This document shows positions 1-10,032 of a stretch of 61,777 nt of DNA, piece by piece. Within the stretch, counting starts at the first letter, position 1. Every line of letters starts with the position of its first letter. The notes beneath the pieces are model-generated. The model worked only from the letters and a program-made list of their open reading frames with translations. It had not been told where the DNA came from and did no database searches. This stretch comes from Hyphomicrobiaceae bacterium (GTDB lineage: Bacteria > Pseudomonadota > Alphaproteobacteria > Rhizobiales > Hyphomicrobiaceae): contig JANYHF010000027.1 in assembly GCA_025359185.1 (NCBI GenBank), positions 1 to 61,777 of the forward strand, read 5' to 3'. Position numbers and translations under genes: made by a program.

Positions 1-223
1 ATACGCCACCCTCGATGCGGCGGCGAAGCTCTTCCCAAGTCTCACCGGACGACGTGTCCGCATCATCCTCGGCAATACGCTTATCGAGCAGCTCATTGAG
101 CCAATCGGGCATGGGATCATTCATGTCATCAGTGGCCAGCGAATCCCACAGGGCCCCGGCAAGCGTCAGCCGGTCGTCGGCTGGCAGTTCCAAGAGGCGG
201 TCGAGGGTGGCGCGGTCAAGCAT
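1..223 (-). CDS. Putative addiction-module component (antitoxin-like), 3' end outside window
   Basis: The protein begins MLDRATLDRLLELPADD and continues with a RLTLAGALWDSL segment, then an acidic tail ending at the window edge with WEELRRRIEGG. This helical LP..R..LA..LW.SL pattern is that of the small proteins annotated as putative addiction module component, usually antitoxins encoded just upstream of a RelE/ParE-type toxin. About 74 codons are visible and the stop codon lies outside the window, so any toxin partner would also be outside. The start is the ATG at 221-223; no strong ribosome binding site is visible. The family call is by pattern recall only. Confidence 0.6.
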   Translation of the reverse strand, partial: MLDRATLDRLLELPADDRLTLAGALWDSLATDDMNDPMPDWLNELLDKRIAEDDADTSSGETWEELRRRIEGGV

Positions 224-318
224 AAAGGAATGAGATAGAAAGATGGGGGCGCCGGCAACGGATGCGAGTGTCCAGCTTTGATGTCTCGCGCCCGGCAAAG
301 GTTAGCGAGACGCAAACA

Positions 319-355
319 GGGGTTGACGTTTGCGCGTCAACCCCTTCTCTTTTTT
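319..355 (+). terminator. Rho-independent terminator-like hairpin
   Basis: A stem of GGGGTTGACG pairs with CGTCAACCCC around a short loop and is followed by a T-rich run (TTCTCTTTTTTC), as in an intrinsic terminator reading on the plus strand. No plus-strand gene is visible upstream, so it may be left over from a lost gene. The rest of 224-416 holds no gene that I can see. Confidence 0.6.
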
Positions 356-416
356 CTGATTCTTCATCAAAAGTCTAGCTGATGTTCACCGATCGTTCCC
401 GCCATTGCCGGGCGGC

Positions 417-584
417 TTACGATGCTTGCTGGTCAGGCCGTCGATAGTTCAAACGTTTCCCGGCCGCACCCTTGACCGCCGCATTCGTGCGGGCGGTGTC
501 ATCGAAGCCGAGCTTCGTGCGAGTATTCCATTTGAAGGCAGCCTCATTGACGTAGCGCTGTAGGTGCTGCTCCGATACCGCATG
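417..584 (-). pseudogene. IS1595-family transposase, C-terminal remnant
   Basis: Read on the minus strand to the TAA at 417-419, this fragment contains HAVSEQHLQRYVNE, FKWNTRTKLGFDD and GKRLNYRR. That matches the conserved C-terminus of IS1595-family transposases (VSE.HL.RY...F.YN.R...G.DD...A..GKRL.YR). Only about 55 codons survive: there is no zinc ribbon, no DDE core and no start codon. Homology begins abruptly at about 584, where the sequence joins a truncated HepT gene. It is a dead relic of the same transposase family as the intact element at 27859-31828, but the residues differ, so it is not a recent copy of that element. Confidence 0.75.
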
Positions 585-714
585 GCGTCACCGCGTACAC
601 TGTCCGCCGGTCGGCCTTGAATTTGCGCAAATCAAACCCTTCGACGAACTCCTGCGCCAAACATACATTGTCGCGGATGTCCAGAAGCGCGGCCTCGGGC
701 GATTTAGAAGGCAT
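544..714 (-). pseudogene. Truncated HepT-like HEPN toxin gene
   Basis: This 56-codon reading frame starts at the ATG at 712-714, inside the last codons of the nucleotidyltransferase gene, the usual overlapping arrangement of MNT-HEPN pairs. Its first 43 residues (ALLDIRDNVCLAQEFVEGFD, then KFKADRRTVYAVT) match the N-terminus of the DUF86/HepT family, whose proteins are normally about 110-120 residues. After YAVT the homology stops and the frame runs out of frame through the transposase remnant to a TGA. The later part of the family, which carries the RX4-6H active site, is absent, so no RNase activity is expected. Confidence 0.7.
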
Positions 715-1004
715 AGATTGCGTCGCGCTTGGCGGATAGTCCCACGGGCAACTTCAGGGCACCGGAGTTGACGACATCGACCTTGCCGGGGAACAGAGCG
801 GCGACATCGCGCTTGATCGCCACATAGTCGAACACGGTGAGTTTGGCGGCGACGTCGATTTCGATCAGCACATCGAGATCGCTGGCAGCGGTCGCAGCAC
901 CCTCTCGCCACCGAACCGAAAATCCCGGCACGGCACACGCCGCGAGCGCGCAATTCGGGCTCGTGGGAACGCAGAATTTCGAGGGCATGTTCCGTGGTCA
1001 TCAT
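704..1004 (-). pseudogene. Frameshifted MNT-type nucleotidyltransferase (MntA-like antitoxin)
   Basis: Two overlapping frames join into one protein. The first, from the ATG at 1002-1004, reads TTEHALEILRSHEPELRARG then AGIFGSVARG, giving the GS motif of the nucleotidyltransferase fold. The second gives SDLDVLIEID, FDYVAIKRDVAALFPGKVDV and ends DAIYAF. A single-base slip near 897-906 separates them. Together they are the length of a MntA antitoxin, which in known HEPN/MNT pairs inactivates the HepT toxin by transferring AMP. The partner here is also broken, so the module is very probably dead unless the slip is a sequencing error. Confidence 0.75.
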
Positions 1005-1026
1005 GGCGCCCGTTGTACCACGCGGA

Positions 1027-1149
1027 CCTCATCCTGAGGAGCGCTTTCCTTGGCGCGTCTCGAAGGATGCGGGGTGGGTACTGGCTATCTGTGGTTGGCT
1101 TTTGCCGCATCGTTCGAGACACTCGCTGCGCTCGTTTCTCAGGATGAGG
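1027..1149. repeat. Intergenic palindromic repeat with CCTCATCCTGAGGA ends
   Basis: The segment starts CCTCATCCTGAGGA and ends TCTCAGGATGAGG, with an internal pair built on CGTCTCGAAGGATGC and GCATCGTTCGAGACAC. The RNA or single strand would fold into a long imperfect hairpin. This resembles a family of intergenic palindromes common in Rhizobiales chromosomes. It separates the decayed toxin-antitoxin patch from the helicase gene, and the rest of 1005-1174 holds nothing else that I can identify. Confidence 0.65.
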
Positions 1150-1174
1150 GGTGTGGGTGTTGCGGGAAGCTGGA

Positions 1175-2479
1175 TCACCCCTTGCTAAACACCCCCCGGT
1201 ACCCCGTCGCGGCCTGATCGAAGATCACGTCCCGCCGCGTCAGCCCCCGTGCCATCGCCAGGCCTTCCAGCGTGCGGCACCGGGACAAGGCCACATACGC
1301 CTGCCCATGCGCAAACGCACCGCGCCGCATATCGATGTAGACGCGATCCAACGTCAGCCCTTGCGCCTTATGTATCGTCAGCGCCCACGCCAAGCGCAGC
1401 GGCAGCTGCTTGAAGGTGCCCGCGACCTGCTCGACGATCTTGTCCAGTTTCACGTCGTAGTCGTAGCGGATGGCTTCCCAGGTGGCGGGCTCGACTTCGT
1501 GCGTCTCACCGTCGATTTCCACCCATACGCGGTCGCCCTTGAGCGCGCTGACTTTCGCGAGCGTGCCGTTGACCCACCGGCGATCCGCGTCGTTCCGTAG
1601 CATGATAACTTTCGCGCCTTCCTTCAGGAGCAAGGAAGACTCCGTCGGATGCGCGCCGTCGGCATACGTCCCGGTGATCTCAGCTTCGGCGATCCAGTCT
1701 TTTCCGGGCAGGCGGGCGAGGAAATGCTGGTTAAGCTCCATCGCCACAGCATTCGTCGGTGTGAGGATCACATACTTGTCGCGCTCGGGGATGTCGGCCA
1801 GCACCTGCACGCGGGAGTTCAGCAGCTCCATGGTTGCGAGGCTGGGGTTGCCGTCGCGCAGACCGTTCAGCGCCTCCAGGAACGGGCCGCCGGTCTGGCG
1901 GAACACTGTGGTCAGCTCGATCAGCCGGGCGTCGCTGTCCTTGAAGCCGGGTGAGTCAAAGAAAAACGGGCCGCCAAACTTGTCGTCGAGATAGGACCGC
2001 ATGTCGCCCTCCTGCACCACGGGCGGCAACTGGTGCGGATCGCCGAACAGCACCATCCGCACACCGCCGAAAGGATCGTGCGGGCGCTTTCGGCTCAGTC
2101 TCAAGCACCTGTCGATGCCCTCCATCAAATCCGAGCGCACCATCGACACCTCGTCGATGACGATGGTTTTCAGCTTGCGCATGATGCCGAGTTTGCGGCT
2201 GACCTTAATGTCCTCGGGCTTTACGAGGCGCGGCGGCAGGCCGAAGAACGAATGGATGGTCTGACCACCGACCTGCACGGCGGCGAGGCCGGTCGGGGCC
2301 AATACAACTGATGTCGCGTCCTCGGCATCGCGTAAGCTCCGCAGCAGCGTACTCTTTCCCGTGCCCGCCTTGCCGGTGACGAACAGGTGCCCTACGCCAG
2401 CTTCGATATAGGCGCGCGCGGCCTCGAACTCGGGCGTCGGGGTGACGCCGTTAGGCCAGCGGGCGGGGAATTGGGGCAT
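1175..2479 (-). CDS. Pif1/RecD-like superfamily 1B DNA helicase (AAA ATPase)
   Basis: The 434-residue product has Walker A (FVTGKAGTGKSTLL, about residues 35-48), Walker B (IVIDEVSMV), a FGDPHQLPPV motif, an FRQ motif and the C-terminal block ALTIHKAQGLTLDRV followed by YVALSRCR. These are the helicase motifs of the Pif1/RecD branch of superfamily 1, 5'-3' helicases that unwind duplex DNA. The start is placed at the ATG at 2477-2479 because GAGG sits 6 bases upstream; the frame extends 24 codons further without a better site. It stands alone, with DUF1330 upstream on the same strand. Its cellular role is not evident from context. Confidence 0.85.
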   Translation of the reverse strand: MPQFPARWPNGVTPTPEFEAARAYIEAGVGHLFVTGKAGTGKSTLLRSLRDAEDATSVVLAPTGLAAVQVGGQTIHSFFGLPPRLVKPEDIKVSRKLGIMRKLKTIVIDEVSMVRSDLMEGIDRCLRLSRKRPHDPFGGVRMVLFGDPHQLPPVVQEGDMRSYLDDKFGGPFFFDSPGFKDSDARLIELTTVFRQTGGPFLEALNGLRDGNPSLATMELLNSRVQVLADIPERDKYVILTPTNAVAMELNQHFLARLPGKDWIAEAEITGTYADGAHPTESSLLLKEGAKVIMLRNDADRRWVNGTLAKVSALKGDRVWVEIDGETHEVEPATWEAIRYDYDVKLDKIVEQVAGTFKQLPLRLAWALTIHKAQGLTLDRVYIDMRRGAFAHGQAYVALSRCRTLEGLAMARGLTRRDVIFDQAATGYRGVFSKG

Positions 2480-2598
2480 CGGGAACCTCAAAAGGGCAAC
2501 GGGCAGCAGGCGACAGGCAGCGAGACGTAAGGCCGCAAAAGGGAAAGCCAAGGGTCAGCAACCGCGAAGCATCTTCCCGCTGCCTGCTGCCTCTCTTC

Positions 2599-2889
2599 TC
2601 ACTCCACCCCTTCCACAATCACCAACTCGATGGTCGAGACACCAAGCCGGTGGGCGCGAGCGGCCTGATACTCGGGCGAGTGGAAGCAGTCATGCGCCGC
2701 TTGCAGTGACGGGAACTCCAGCACCACATTGCGCGGCCGGGCGTCGCCTTCCAGCGCCTCGTATTTGCCGCCGCGGGCGAGCAGCTTGGCGCCATATGTC
2801 TTCAGCGAGGAGGCCGCCCCCTCGAGATAGAGCTTGTACTGCTCCGCGTCGGTGACGGTAACGCGGGCGATCCAATAGGCTTTGGCCAT
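2599..2889 (-). CDS. DUF1330 family protein
   Basis: A 96-residue protein starting MAKAYWIARVTVTD with later blocks ARGGKYEALEGD, RNVVLEFPS and ECFHSPEY-like CFHSPEYQAARAHR. This is the ferredoxin-like alpha-beta fold of the DUF1330 family (dimeric alpha-beta barrel superfamily), whose biochemical role is not established. The start at 2889 is preferred to an ATG four codons upstream because DUF1330 proteins begin MAKGYWI or similar. It lies about 120 bp upstream of the helicase gene on the same strand and may be transcribed with it. Confidence 0.85.
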   Translation of the reverse strand: MAKAYWIARVTVTDAEQYKLYLEGAASSLKTYGAKLLARGGKYEALEGDARPRNVVLEFPSLQAAHDCFHSPEYQAARAHRLGVSTIELVIVEGVE

Positions 2890-2980
2890 TTCTGTCTCCA
2901 TGGTGTAATTTGCGTCCGTCCACTATGAAGCGGCGGCCGCGATTGGCAAGCGGCCTCTCCCGGCAAAGGCGCACGACGCC

Positions 2981-3562
2981 ATGATGACACCGACCCATCT
3001 GCTGCTGAGCTGCGGGCTGCTGACGCGCAAGCACAGCAGGCTGAACAACCTGGCTGTTGTGGCGGGCGGTGTGCTGCCCGATGCGCCGATGTTCGCGCTG
3101 TTTGCCTGGGACAGGTTTGTGTTGCGATTGCCAGAGGAGACAATCTGGAGCGAGCGCTATTGGACCGATGTGTGGCAGATTCCGGCCGCCATTGGCCATT
3201 CTGTGCCATTGTTCGCAATTGTGGTCGCGGCAGGTCTGGCCTTGCGCTTGGATGTGTTGAAACTGTTTGGGCTTTCGGCGCTGCTGCACGCCGTCGCTGA
3301 TTTCTTTACGCACAATAACGACGCGCACATGCAACTCTGGCCGCTCACGCGCTGGAAATTCGAGTCGCCCGTCTCCTACTGGGATCCACGCCACTTTGGC
3401 GGCATCATGCTTTTCATCGAGTTCGGGCTGATGGCATTGATGCTGGTGATCCTATGGCGGCGGTTCGATGCCATCTGGGTGCGGTACGCAGCAGGCGCCG
3501 GAATCACGCTGGCCCTGCTGGCGCCTGTCTATTTCGCGCTCACGATGGGTGGTGAGCACTGA
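2981..3562 (+). CDS. Multi-pass membrane protein of unknown function
   Basis: A 193-residue protein with hydrophobic segments at roughly residues 20-40, 68-90, 130-155 and 165-188. The first has the DAPMFAL context seen in YdjM-like or membrane-bound hydrolase-like families, and HAVADFFTHNNDAHMQLWPLTRW in the middle carries clustered histidines and aspartates that could bind metal. A family resemblance to YdjM-type membrane metal-dependent hydrolases is a suggestion only. Its end overlaps convergently with pyrF by 23 bases, so both stop codons lie within each other's coding sequence. No clear ribosome binding site precedes the two adjacent ATG codons at 2981. Confidence 0.7.
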   Translation: MMTPTHLLLSCGLLTRKHSRLNNLAVVAGGVLPDAPMFALFAWDRFVLRLPEETIWSERYWTDVWQIPAAIGHSVPLFAIVVAAGLALRLDVLKLFGLSALLHAVADFFTHNNDAHMQLWPLTRWKFESPVSYWDPRHFGGIMLFIEFGLMALMLVILWRRFDAIWVRYAAGAGITLALLAPVYFALTMGGEH

Positions 3563-4256
3563 GGGCGGCGGCGATCTCTGCGGTGATGGCCTCGGCGGCG
3601 GCGCGCGGATCGGCGGCCCCGGTGATCGGCCGGCCGACGACGAGGTGGGATGCGCCGTCACGGATGGCTTGCCCAGGGGTTGTGACGCGCGCCTGATCGC
3701 CAGCCGCCGCACCCGCCGGACGGATGCCGGGGGTGAGGATGAGAAACCCCGGCGGCACCACGGTGCGCACGGCGGCGGCCTCGGCGCCCGACGCGATCAC
3801 GCCATCGAACCCGGCCTCGGCGGCGTTGCGGGCACGGTTCACCACCAGATTGAGCGGCGTGCTGTTGATGCCCTGCTGGGCGAGGTCGGTGGCGTCAAGA
3901 TTGGTCAGCACCGTGACGGCCAGCAGCTTCAATTCGCTCTGCCCACGCCCCTTGACGGCCGCGTCCATGGTTTTGCGGTCCACACCATGCACGGTAAGAT
4001 AGTCCAGCCCGCGCGCCGCGATATTGGCCGTGGCCTTTTCCACGGTATTGCCGATGTCCAGCAGTTTCATGTCGAGAAAGATGGTCTTGCCCGCCGCCTT
4101 CAGCTCCGCCGCCATCTCCAGCCCGCCGCCGAACAGCAGCTCCAGCCCGATCTTGTAGTGGGTGACGCTGTCGCCGAGGTGATGTACCACGCGGTGCGCG
4201 CGCGTCGCGCCGGCAAAGTCGAGCGCCACAAACATCCGGTCGCGGGGATCGGTCAT
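3540..4256 (-). CDS. pyrF: Orotidine-5'-phosphate decarboxylase
   Basis: The 238-residue product carries the type 1 OMP decarboxylase signature: FVALDFA at the N-terminus, HYKIGLEL, then FLDMKLLDIGNTV with the catalytic Lys and paired aspartates, and TPGIRP plus VVGRPIT near the C-terminus for phosphate binding. It catalyses OMP to UMP, the last step of de novo pyrimidine synthesis, in the cytoplasm. Length is normal for the family. Its start codon overlaps the stop of the HigA-like gene by four bases (ATGA), so the two are translationally coupled and share a transcript. Confidence 0.93.
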   Translation of the reverse strand: MTDPRDRMFVALDFAGATRAHRVVHHLGDSVTHYKIGLELLFGGGLEMAAELKAAGKTIFLDMKLLDIGNTVEKATANIAARGLDYLTVHGVDRKTMDAAVKGRGQSELKLLAVTVLTNLDATDLAQQGINSTPLNLVVNRARNAAEAGFDGVIASGAEAAAVRTVVPPGFLILTPGIRPAGAAAGDQARVTTPGQAIRDGASHLVVGRPITGAADPRAAAEAITAEIAAALSAHHPS

Positions 4257-4534
4257 GCGGGCCCCTTGGCGACGTCAGAATAGTCGTTTTCGGCCTGCGC
4301 CTTCGACAAATCGTGTGCCTGCTGAAGATTTAGCCAGAACAACGGTTCGATCCCAAAATACTTTCCGAGCCGTATCGCCGTATCAGCCGACACGCTCTTG
4401 CGTTCGCGTAAAATGTCTCTGATGCGACTTTCGGGGACGTCGATATCACGGGCGAGTTGCGAGCCACTGAGGGCAAGCGACACCAGGAATTCCTCACGGA
4501 GAATCTCACCAGGATGACAACAAACACGGGGCAT
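4253..4534 (-). CDS. HigA-family antitoxin-like HTH protein, orphan
   Basis: A 93-residue protein with the HigA layout: HPGEILREEFL near the N-terminus, an XRE-type helix-turn-helix (GSQLARDIDVPESRIRDILRERKSV written in two parts: GSQLARDIDVPES and RIRDILRERKSV), then ADTAIRLGKYFG and FWLNLQQAHDL. Such proteins bind operator DNA and neutralise a HigB mRNA endonuclease usually encoded just upstream. No HigB frame is present in the 160 bp between this gene and aqpZ, so this is an orphan. It now lies directly upstream of pyrF and overlaps it by four bases, so it may have been kept as a regulator or simply as part of the transcript. Confidence 0.85.
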   Translation of the reverse strand: MPRVCCHPGEILREEFLVSLALSGSQLARDIDVPESRIRDILRERKSVSADTAIRLGKYFGIEPLFWLNLQQAHDLSKAQAENDYSDVAKGPA

Positions 4535-4693
4535 GGCGTGCCTCAGTAACAGCCCATCAATTGAATTCGGTCTATCGAGCGACCGCCAGTAGCCCCTACG
4601 CGACTGGCGGCACCCACCTGACTACGCCGTACTGAAGCATACTTCAAAGGCGGCGCTGCAGGAAGCGAACCCCCCCACCACCGCCTATTCTAC

Positions 4694-5398
4694 CTACTCG
4701 TCCGCCAGCATCGCGCGATGCACTCCGCCGCCGATGATGCCACCGATGATGGGTGCGGCCCAGAACAGCCACAGCTGCTGGAGGGCCCAGCCGCCCACGA
4801 ACAAGGCCTGGCCGGTCGAGCGGGCCGGGTTCACCGACGTATTGGTGATCGGGATCGAGATCAGGTGGATCAGCACCAGCGCGAGGCCGATGGCGATGGG
4901 CGCGAAGCCTGCCGCCGCACGCTTTTCGGTGGAACCGAGGATGATCAGCAGGAAGAACGCAGTCAGCAGGATCTCGGTGAACAGCGCCGAGAGCATATTG
5001 AAGCCGCCGGGCGAATGTTCGCCGTAGCCGTTGGCGGCGAACCCACCGATGGAAACGACAGAGTCGGGCGCGACCGGAGCCTTGCCCATCAGGATGAGAT
5101 AGAGCGCCGCCGCCGCAACAATGGCGCCGACGACCTGGGCAATCACGTAGGGAACGAGTTCAGCCCACGAAAACCGGCCGGCCACCGCAAGACCGACGGA
5201 GACGGCCGGATTGAAGTGGCCACCCGACACCGGGCCGACCGCATAGGCCATGGTCAGAACCGTGAGGCCGAAAGCGAGCGACACGCCCACAAAGCCGATG
5301 CCCAATTGCGGAAACGCCGCTGCGAACACGGCGCTGCCGCAGCCGCCAAACACCAGCCAGAATGTGCCGAAAAACTCGGCAACCAATTTACGTGACAT
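4694..5398 (-). CDS. aqpZ: Aquaporin Z water channel
   Basis: The 234-residue inner-membrane protein has six predicted transmembrane helices and two NPA half-helix motifs: GGHFNPAV after helix 2 and [10 protein letters not shown] after helix 5. The N-terminus [17 protein letters not shown] is typical of AqpZ. The family forms tetrameric water pores. The start is set at 5396-5398 because a strong GGGGAGGGG site lies just upstream; the open frame runs 23 codons further without support. Monocistronic by position. Confidence 0.93.
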   Translation of the reverse strand: MSRKLVAEFFGTFWLVFGGCGSAVFAAAFPQLGIGFVGVSLAFGLTVLTMAYAVGPVSGGHFNPAVSVGLAVAGRFSWAELVPYVIAQVVGAIVAAAALYLILMGKAPVAPDSVVSIGGFAANGYGEHSPGGFNMLSALFTEILLTAFFLLIILGSTEKRAAAGFAPIAIGLALVLIHLISIPITNTSVNPARSTGQALFVGGWALQQLWLFWAAPIIGGIIGGGVHRAMLADE

Positions 5399-5612
5399 AG
5401 CCCCTCCCCCGATAAGTTTTCGCAGCCCGAAACCACGTTCCGCTGCAATGCCGTTCATACGGCGCACAGAGTATAACCTGCGCAGGTCATAGACCCATGA
5501 CGGATCAGTTCGCAGGACTCTTTGGCGCAGCTGCCTGTGGAAAACTTGCGGTGGGGGTGGGGCTAGAGGTGCAAATTGACGAGCGGATACCGTCGATCAG
5601 AAATAACAACCC

Positions 5613-5754
5613 GTCATCCCGAGCGCGGGGCAGCGATCCTTCGCCGTTGCACCGCAGATGCGGGATTGTATGGCTCGGACAGGTGCTTGAGCCGCGAACA
5701 CGGTCCCGGATCAGCGCAGCACCATGAAGGATGCTGCAGCGCATCCGGGATGAC
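5613..5754. repeat. Intergenic inverted repeat with GTCATCCC / GGGATGAC ends
   Basis: The block starts GTCATCCCGAGCGC and ends GCGCATCCGGGATGAC, giving inverted termini. An internal part, CACCATGAAGGATGCTGCAG, recurs with a few changes at about 6602-6622, so it belongs to a dispersed family. No coding sequence was recognised in 5399-5904 outside this block and the hairpin at 5811. Confidence 0.55.
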
Positions 5755-5810
5755 GGAACGTGATAGGTCGCAATATCCGCGCGGCGGTATGAGTCCTAGC
5801 TCTCTACGCT

Positions 5811-5838
5811 CATCATGGCAGCCTTCGCTGCCATGATG
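5811..5838. other. Perfect 12-bp hairpin
   Basis: CATCATGGCAGC pairs exactly with GCTGCCATGATG around a CTTC loop. Neither side has a proper T-tract, so it is not a classic intrinsic terminator. It lies 66 bp beyond the stop of the cysteine-rich protein gene and could end or stabilise that transcript. Confidence 0.55.
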
Positions 5839-5904
5839 ATTTGGGTTTTGAGTGTGGAGACTGCTGACCTAGCCCTGGCCCGCGCCAGCCACCGATTGTC
5901 CGTC

Positions 5905-6249
5905 CTACTTCGCTTTTGCTTTGACTTTGTTGCTACCTTGGCCCGGCACAGTGTTGGATGGCGTCAACGTCTGGAGGTCCTTTAGATCTGCCTTCGGCAC
6001 CGAAGAACGCGCAATTGTGTCGGCCTTATCGTTACAAACTCTAAATGCATTCGCGCAGGCCTTGATGCACTTGTTGTAGGGACTGTTCTGATCGAGAACA
6101 CCCCCACCCTTGCAGCCGGATTCGCATTTAAAATTCGCGTCTGAGCATTTTTGAAAAGCCTGATCACGCTTTTGCGAAGCACTCGCGGGCCAGGCGCAGA
6201 CGCCAACAATTACGGCAACGATTGTCAGAACATTGATTGTTGTTTTCAC
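5905..6249 (-). CDS. Small secreted cysteine-rich protein
   Basis: A 114-residue protein with a signal peptide (MKTTINVLTIVAVIVGVCAWPASA, cut predicted after ASA). The mature part has six cysteines in a mirror arrangement: C-x6-C-x3-C (KCSDANFKCESGC) and then C-x3-C-x6-C (KCIKACANAFRVC), separated by a short glycine-rich turn. This looks like a helical hairpin held by disulfides in the periplasm. The tail is lysine-rich (NKVKAKAK). I do not recognise the family. It is alone on its transcript as far as the sequence shows. Confidence 0.7.
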   Translation of the reverse strand: MKTTINVLTIVAVIVGVCAWPASASQKRDQAFQKCSDANFKCESGCKGGGVLDQNSPYNKCIKACANAFRVCNDKADTIARSSVPKADLKDLQTLTPSNTVPGQGSNKVKAKAK

Positions 6250-6647
6250 GACCTACTCCGTTCGATGTTCGAGGACATTGTCCATGGCGACAGCAACAAG
6301 CTCTTCAGGCTCTATGTGGACGCTGAGCGCACAGTTCGAGTGCAATTTCCGCAATAGCAACAGCTCGCCAACTAATGGCTGTCGTCAAGAATTCTCCAAC
6401 TAGCCGATCCCGGCCTTAACCAAGCGGGCAAGCGTTCTGGCATACATCTTGATGACACCGTAGCTGTCCGCTGTGTGCCATTAAGGTATGTTATCAACGT
6501 TGAGGAAGACTGTCTTCTCGAAATGGATAAGGCGGCCACGAGATTTTGTTTCAATTGCGGGACGGATGCTGGAGCCGCTTGCAAGGTTCCCGAACAGCGC
6601 TGCACCATGAAGGATACTGCAGCACATGCGAGACGGCAAAGACCCAG
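6250..6647. other. Non-coding stretch; partial copy of a dispersed repeat
   Basis: No reading frame here looks like a gene. At about 6595-6636 the sequence ACAGCGCTGCACCATGAAGG and what follows resembles the repeat block at 5722-5754 but lacks its inverted end, so it seems to be a decayed partial copy. The rest shows nothing I can name. Confidence 0.5.
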
Positions 6648-7826
6648 CTACTCCCCCGCGCCGCCTTTGCCTTCGAAGAAGCTCGACATCTTGGCGAAGA
6701 ACCCGGTGCTTTCGGGGTTGGTGCCCTTGTCGGAGGTTTTCTCAAACTCTTGCAGCAGCTCGCGCTGGCGGCGGTTGAGGTTTTTGGGCGTTTCGACATC
6801 GATCTGGATGTACATATCGCCTGTCGTTTTGGAGCGGAGAACTGGCATTCCCTTGCCCTTCAGGCGGAATTGTTTGCCGCTTTCTGAGCCTTCGGGGATT
6901 TTCACGCGCGTGCGGCCGCCTTCGAGGGTGGGCACTTCGACCGAGCCACCAAGCGCGGCCGCCACCATCGAGATCGGAACGCGGCAGAAGATATCGGCAC
7001 CGTCGCGCTGGAAGAATTCGTGCGTCTTGACCGAGAGGAAAATGTAGAGATCGCCCGAGGGCCCGCCGCGCATTCCCGCTTCGCCCTCGCCCGCGAGGCG
7101 AATGCGGGTGCCGTCCTCGACGCCAGCCGGGATGTTGACCGAGAGTTTGCGCTCTTTGGTGGTGCGGCCGCTGCCCGAGCAGGTGCCGCAGGGGTTGTCG
7201 ATCACCTCGCCACGGCCCTGGCAGATGGTGCAGGTGCGCTCGATGGTGAAAAAGCCGCCGTGGCTGGACCGGACTTTGCCTGCGCCGTGGCAGGTGCCGC
7301 AGACGCTTGGCCGGGTGCCCGCGCGCGCTCCGGTGCCGGTGCAAGTTTCACAGACGACGCTGGTTGGCACACGGATTTCAGCGGTTTTGCCGTTGAAGGC
7401 TTCGTTCAGCGTGACCTCCATATTGTAGCGCAGGTCGTCACCGCGCTCGCGGCCGCCACGGGAACGGCCGCCTTGTGCCGTTCCACCCGCGCTCCGCCGC
7501 TGGCCGCCCTGACCGCCGACAAAGTCGCCAAACAGATCGTCGAATATATCGGACATGGAGGAGGAAAAATCGCCGCCAAAACCATGACCGCCCATGCCTC
7601 CCTCAAAGGCCGCGTGCCCAAACTGGTTATAAGCCGCGCGCTTTTGTGGGTCGGACAGGCACTGATAGGCCTCGTTCAGTTCTTTGAATTTGTGCTCAGA
7701 ATCTTTGTTACCCGGATTAATATCGGGATGATGCACTTTGGCGTTCTTGCGGAAGGCGTTCTTGATATCGAGCTCGCTAGCTCCACGGGCAAGCCCCAGC
7801 ACCTCGTAGTAGTCGCGCTTGGCCAT
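6648..7826 (-). CDS. dnaJ: Chaperone protein DnaJ
   Basis: The 392-residue product has the full type A DnaJ layout: J domain ([19 protein letters not shown] with the HPD motif), a Gly/Phe-rich linker ([12 protein letters not shown]), four zinc motifs ([32 protein letters not shown]) and the C-terminal substrate-binding barrel. It delivers substrates to DnaK and stimulates its ATPase. It lies 66 bp downstream of dnaK on the same strand, the conserved alphaproteobacterial operon, so it is expected to share the heat-shock promoter upstream of dnaK. Confidence 0.97.
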   Translation of the reverse strand: MAKRDYYEVLGLARGASELDIKNAFRKNAKVHHPDINPGNKDSEHKFKELNEAYQCLSDPQKRAAYNQFGHAAFEGGMGGHGFGGDFSSSMSDIFDDLFGDFVGGQGGQRRSAGGTAQGGRSRGGRERGDDLRYNMEVTLNEAFNGKTAEIRVPTSVVCETCTGTGARAGTRPSVCGTCHGAGKVRSSHGGFFTIERTCTICQGRGEVIDNPCGTCSGSGRTTKERKLSVNIPAGVEDGTRIRLAGEGEAGMRGGPSGDLYIFLSVKTHEFFQRDGADIFCRVPISMVAAALGGSVEVPTLEGGRTRVKIPEGSESGKQFRLKGKGMPVLRSKTTGDMYIQIDVETPKNLNRRQRELLQEFEKTSDKGTNPESTGFFAKMSSFFEGKGGAGE

Positions 7827-7854
7827 GCCCCGGCGTCCTTGTAATTGGTTTGGA

Positions 7855-7883
7855 CCCTCTCCCCGTTCTTCACAGGGAGAGGG
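7855..7883 (-). other. Hairpin in the dnaK-dnaJ intergenic gap
   Basis: CCCTCTCCC and GGGAGAGGG pair across a short loop between dnaK and dnaJ. There is no T-tract on the dnaJ side. Such intergenic hairpins can stabilise the upstream mRNA segment or cause partial termination, which would give more DnaK than DnaJ. That effect is inferred. Confidence 0.5.
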
Positions 7884-7892
7884 GGAGTCGTC

Positions 7893-9797
<1,905 letters not shown>

Positions 9798-9924
9798 AGA
9801 ATTCAGCCCTTTATGTTGCGGCAGACCGCCCGGACCCTTGCGGCTTCCAGACATTCCCTTGCCTTCAATTGGCTCGGGATGGCGGCCCCCAAAAACGTCA
9901 CCCTGTGAATCAGGTTTCGGCGGA

Positions 9925-9954
9925 TATATAGGGGGCAGCCTACAGGCGTTCAAC
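9925..9954 (-). promoter_or_regulatory. Probable RpoH (sigma-32) heat-shock promoter of dnaKJ
   Basis: On the minus strand GTTGAA at 9954-9949 is followed, 14 bases on, by CCCCTATAT at about 9934-9926. This fits the RpoH pattern of a CTTGAA-like -35 and a CCCCATnT/CCTATnT-like -10. It lies about 130 bp upstream of the dnaK start, which is consistent with heat-shock control of this operon. Confidence 0.65.
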
Positions 9955-10032
9955 GGGGTTGGTGGCTTTGCGGCCGATTTTTCACCCCGATGGACCGTTT
10001 TTCGAGAATGCCCGGTCAAACGAGGACGAGCA

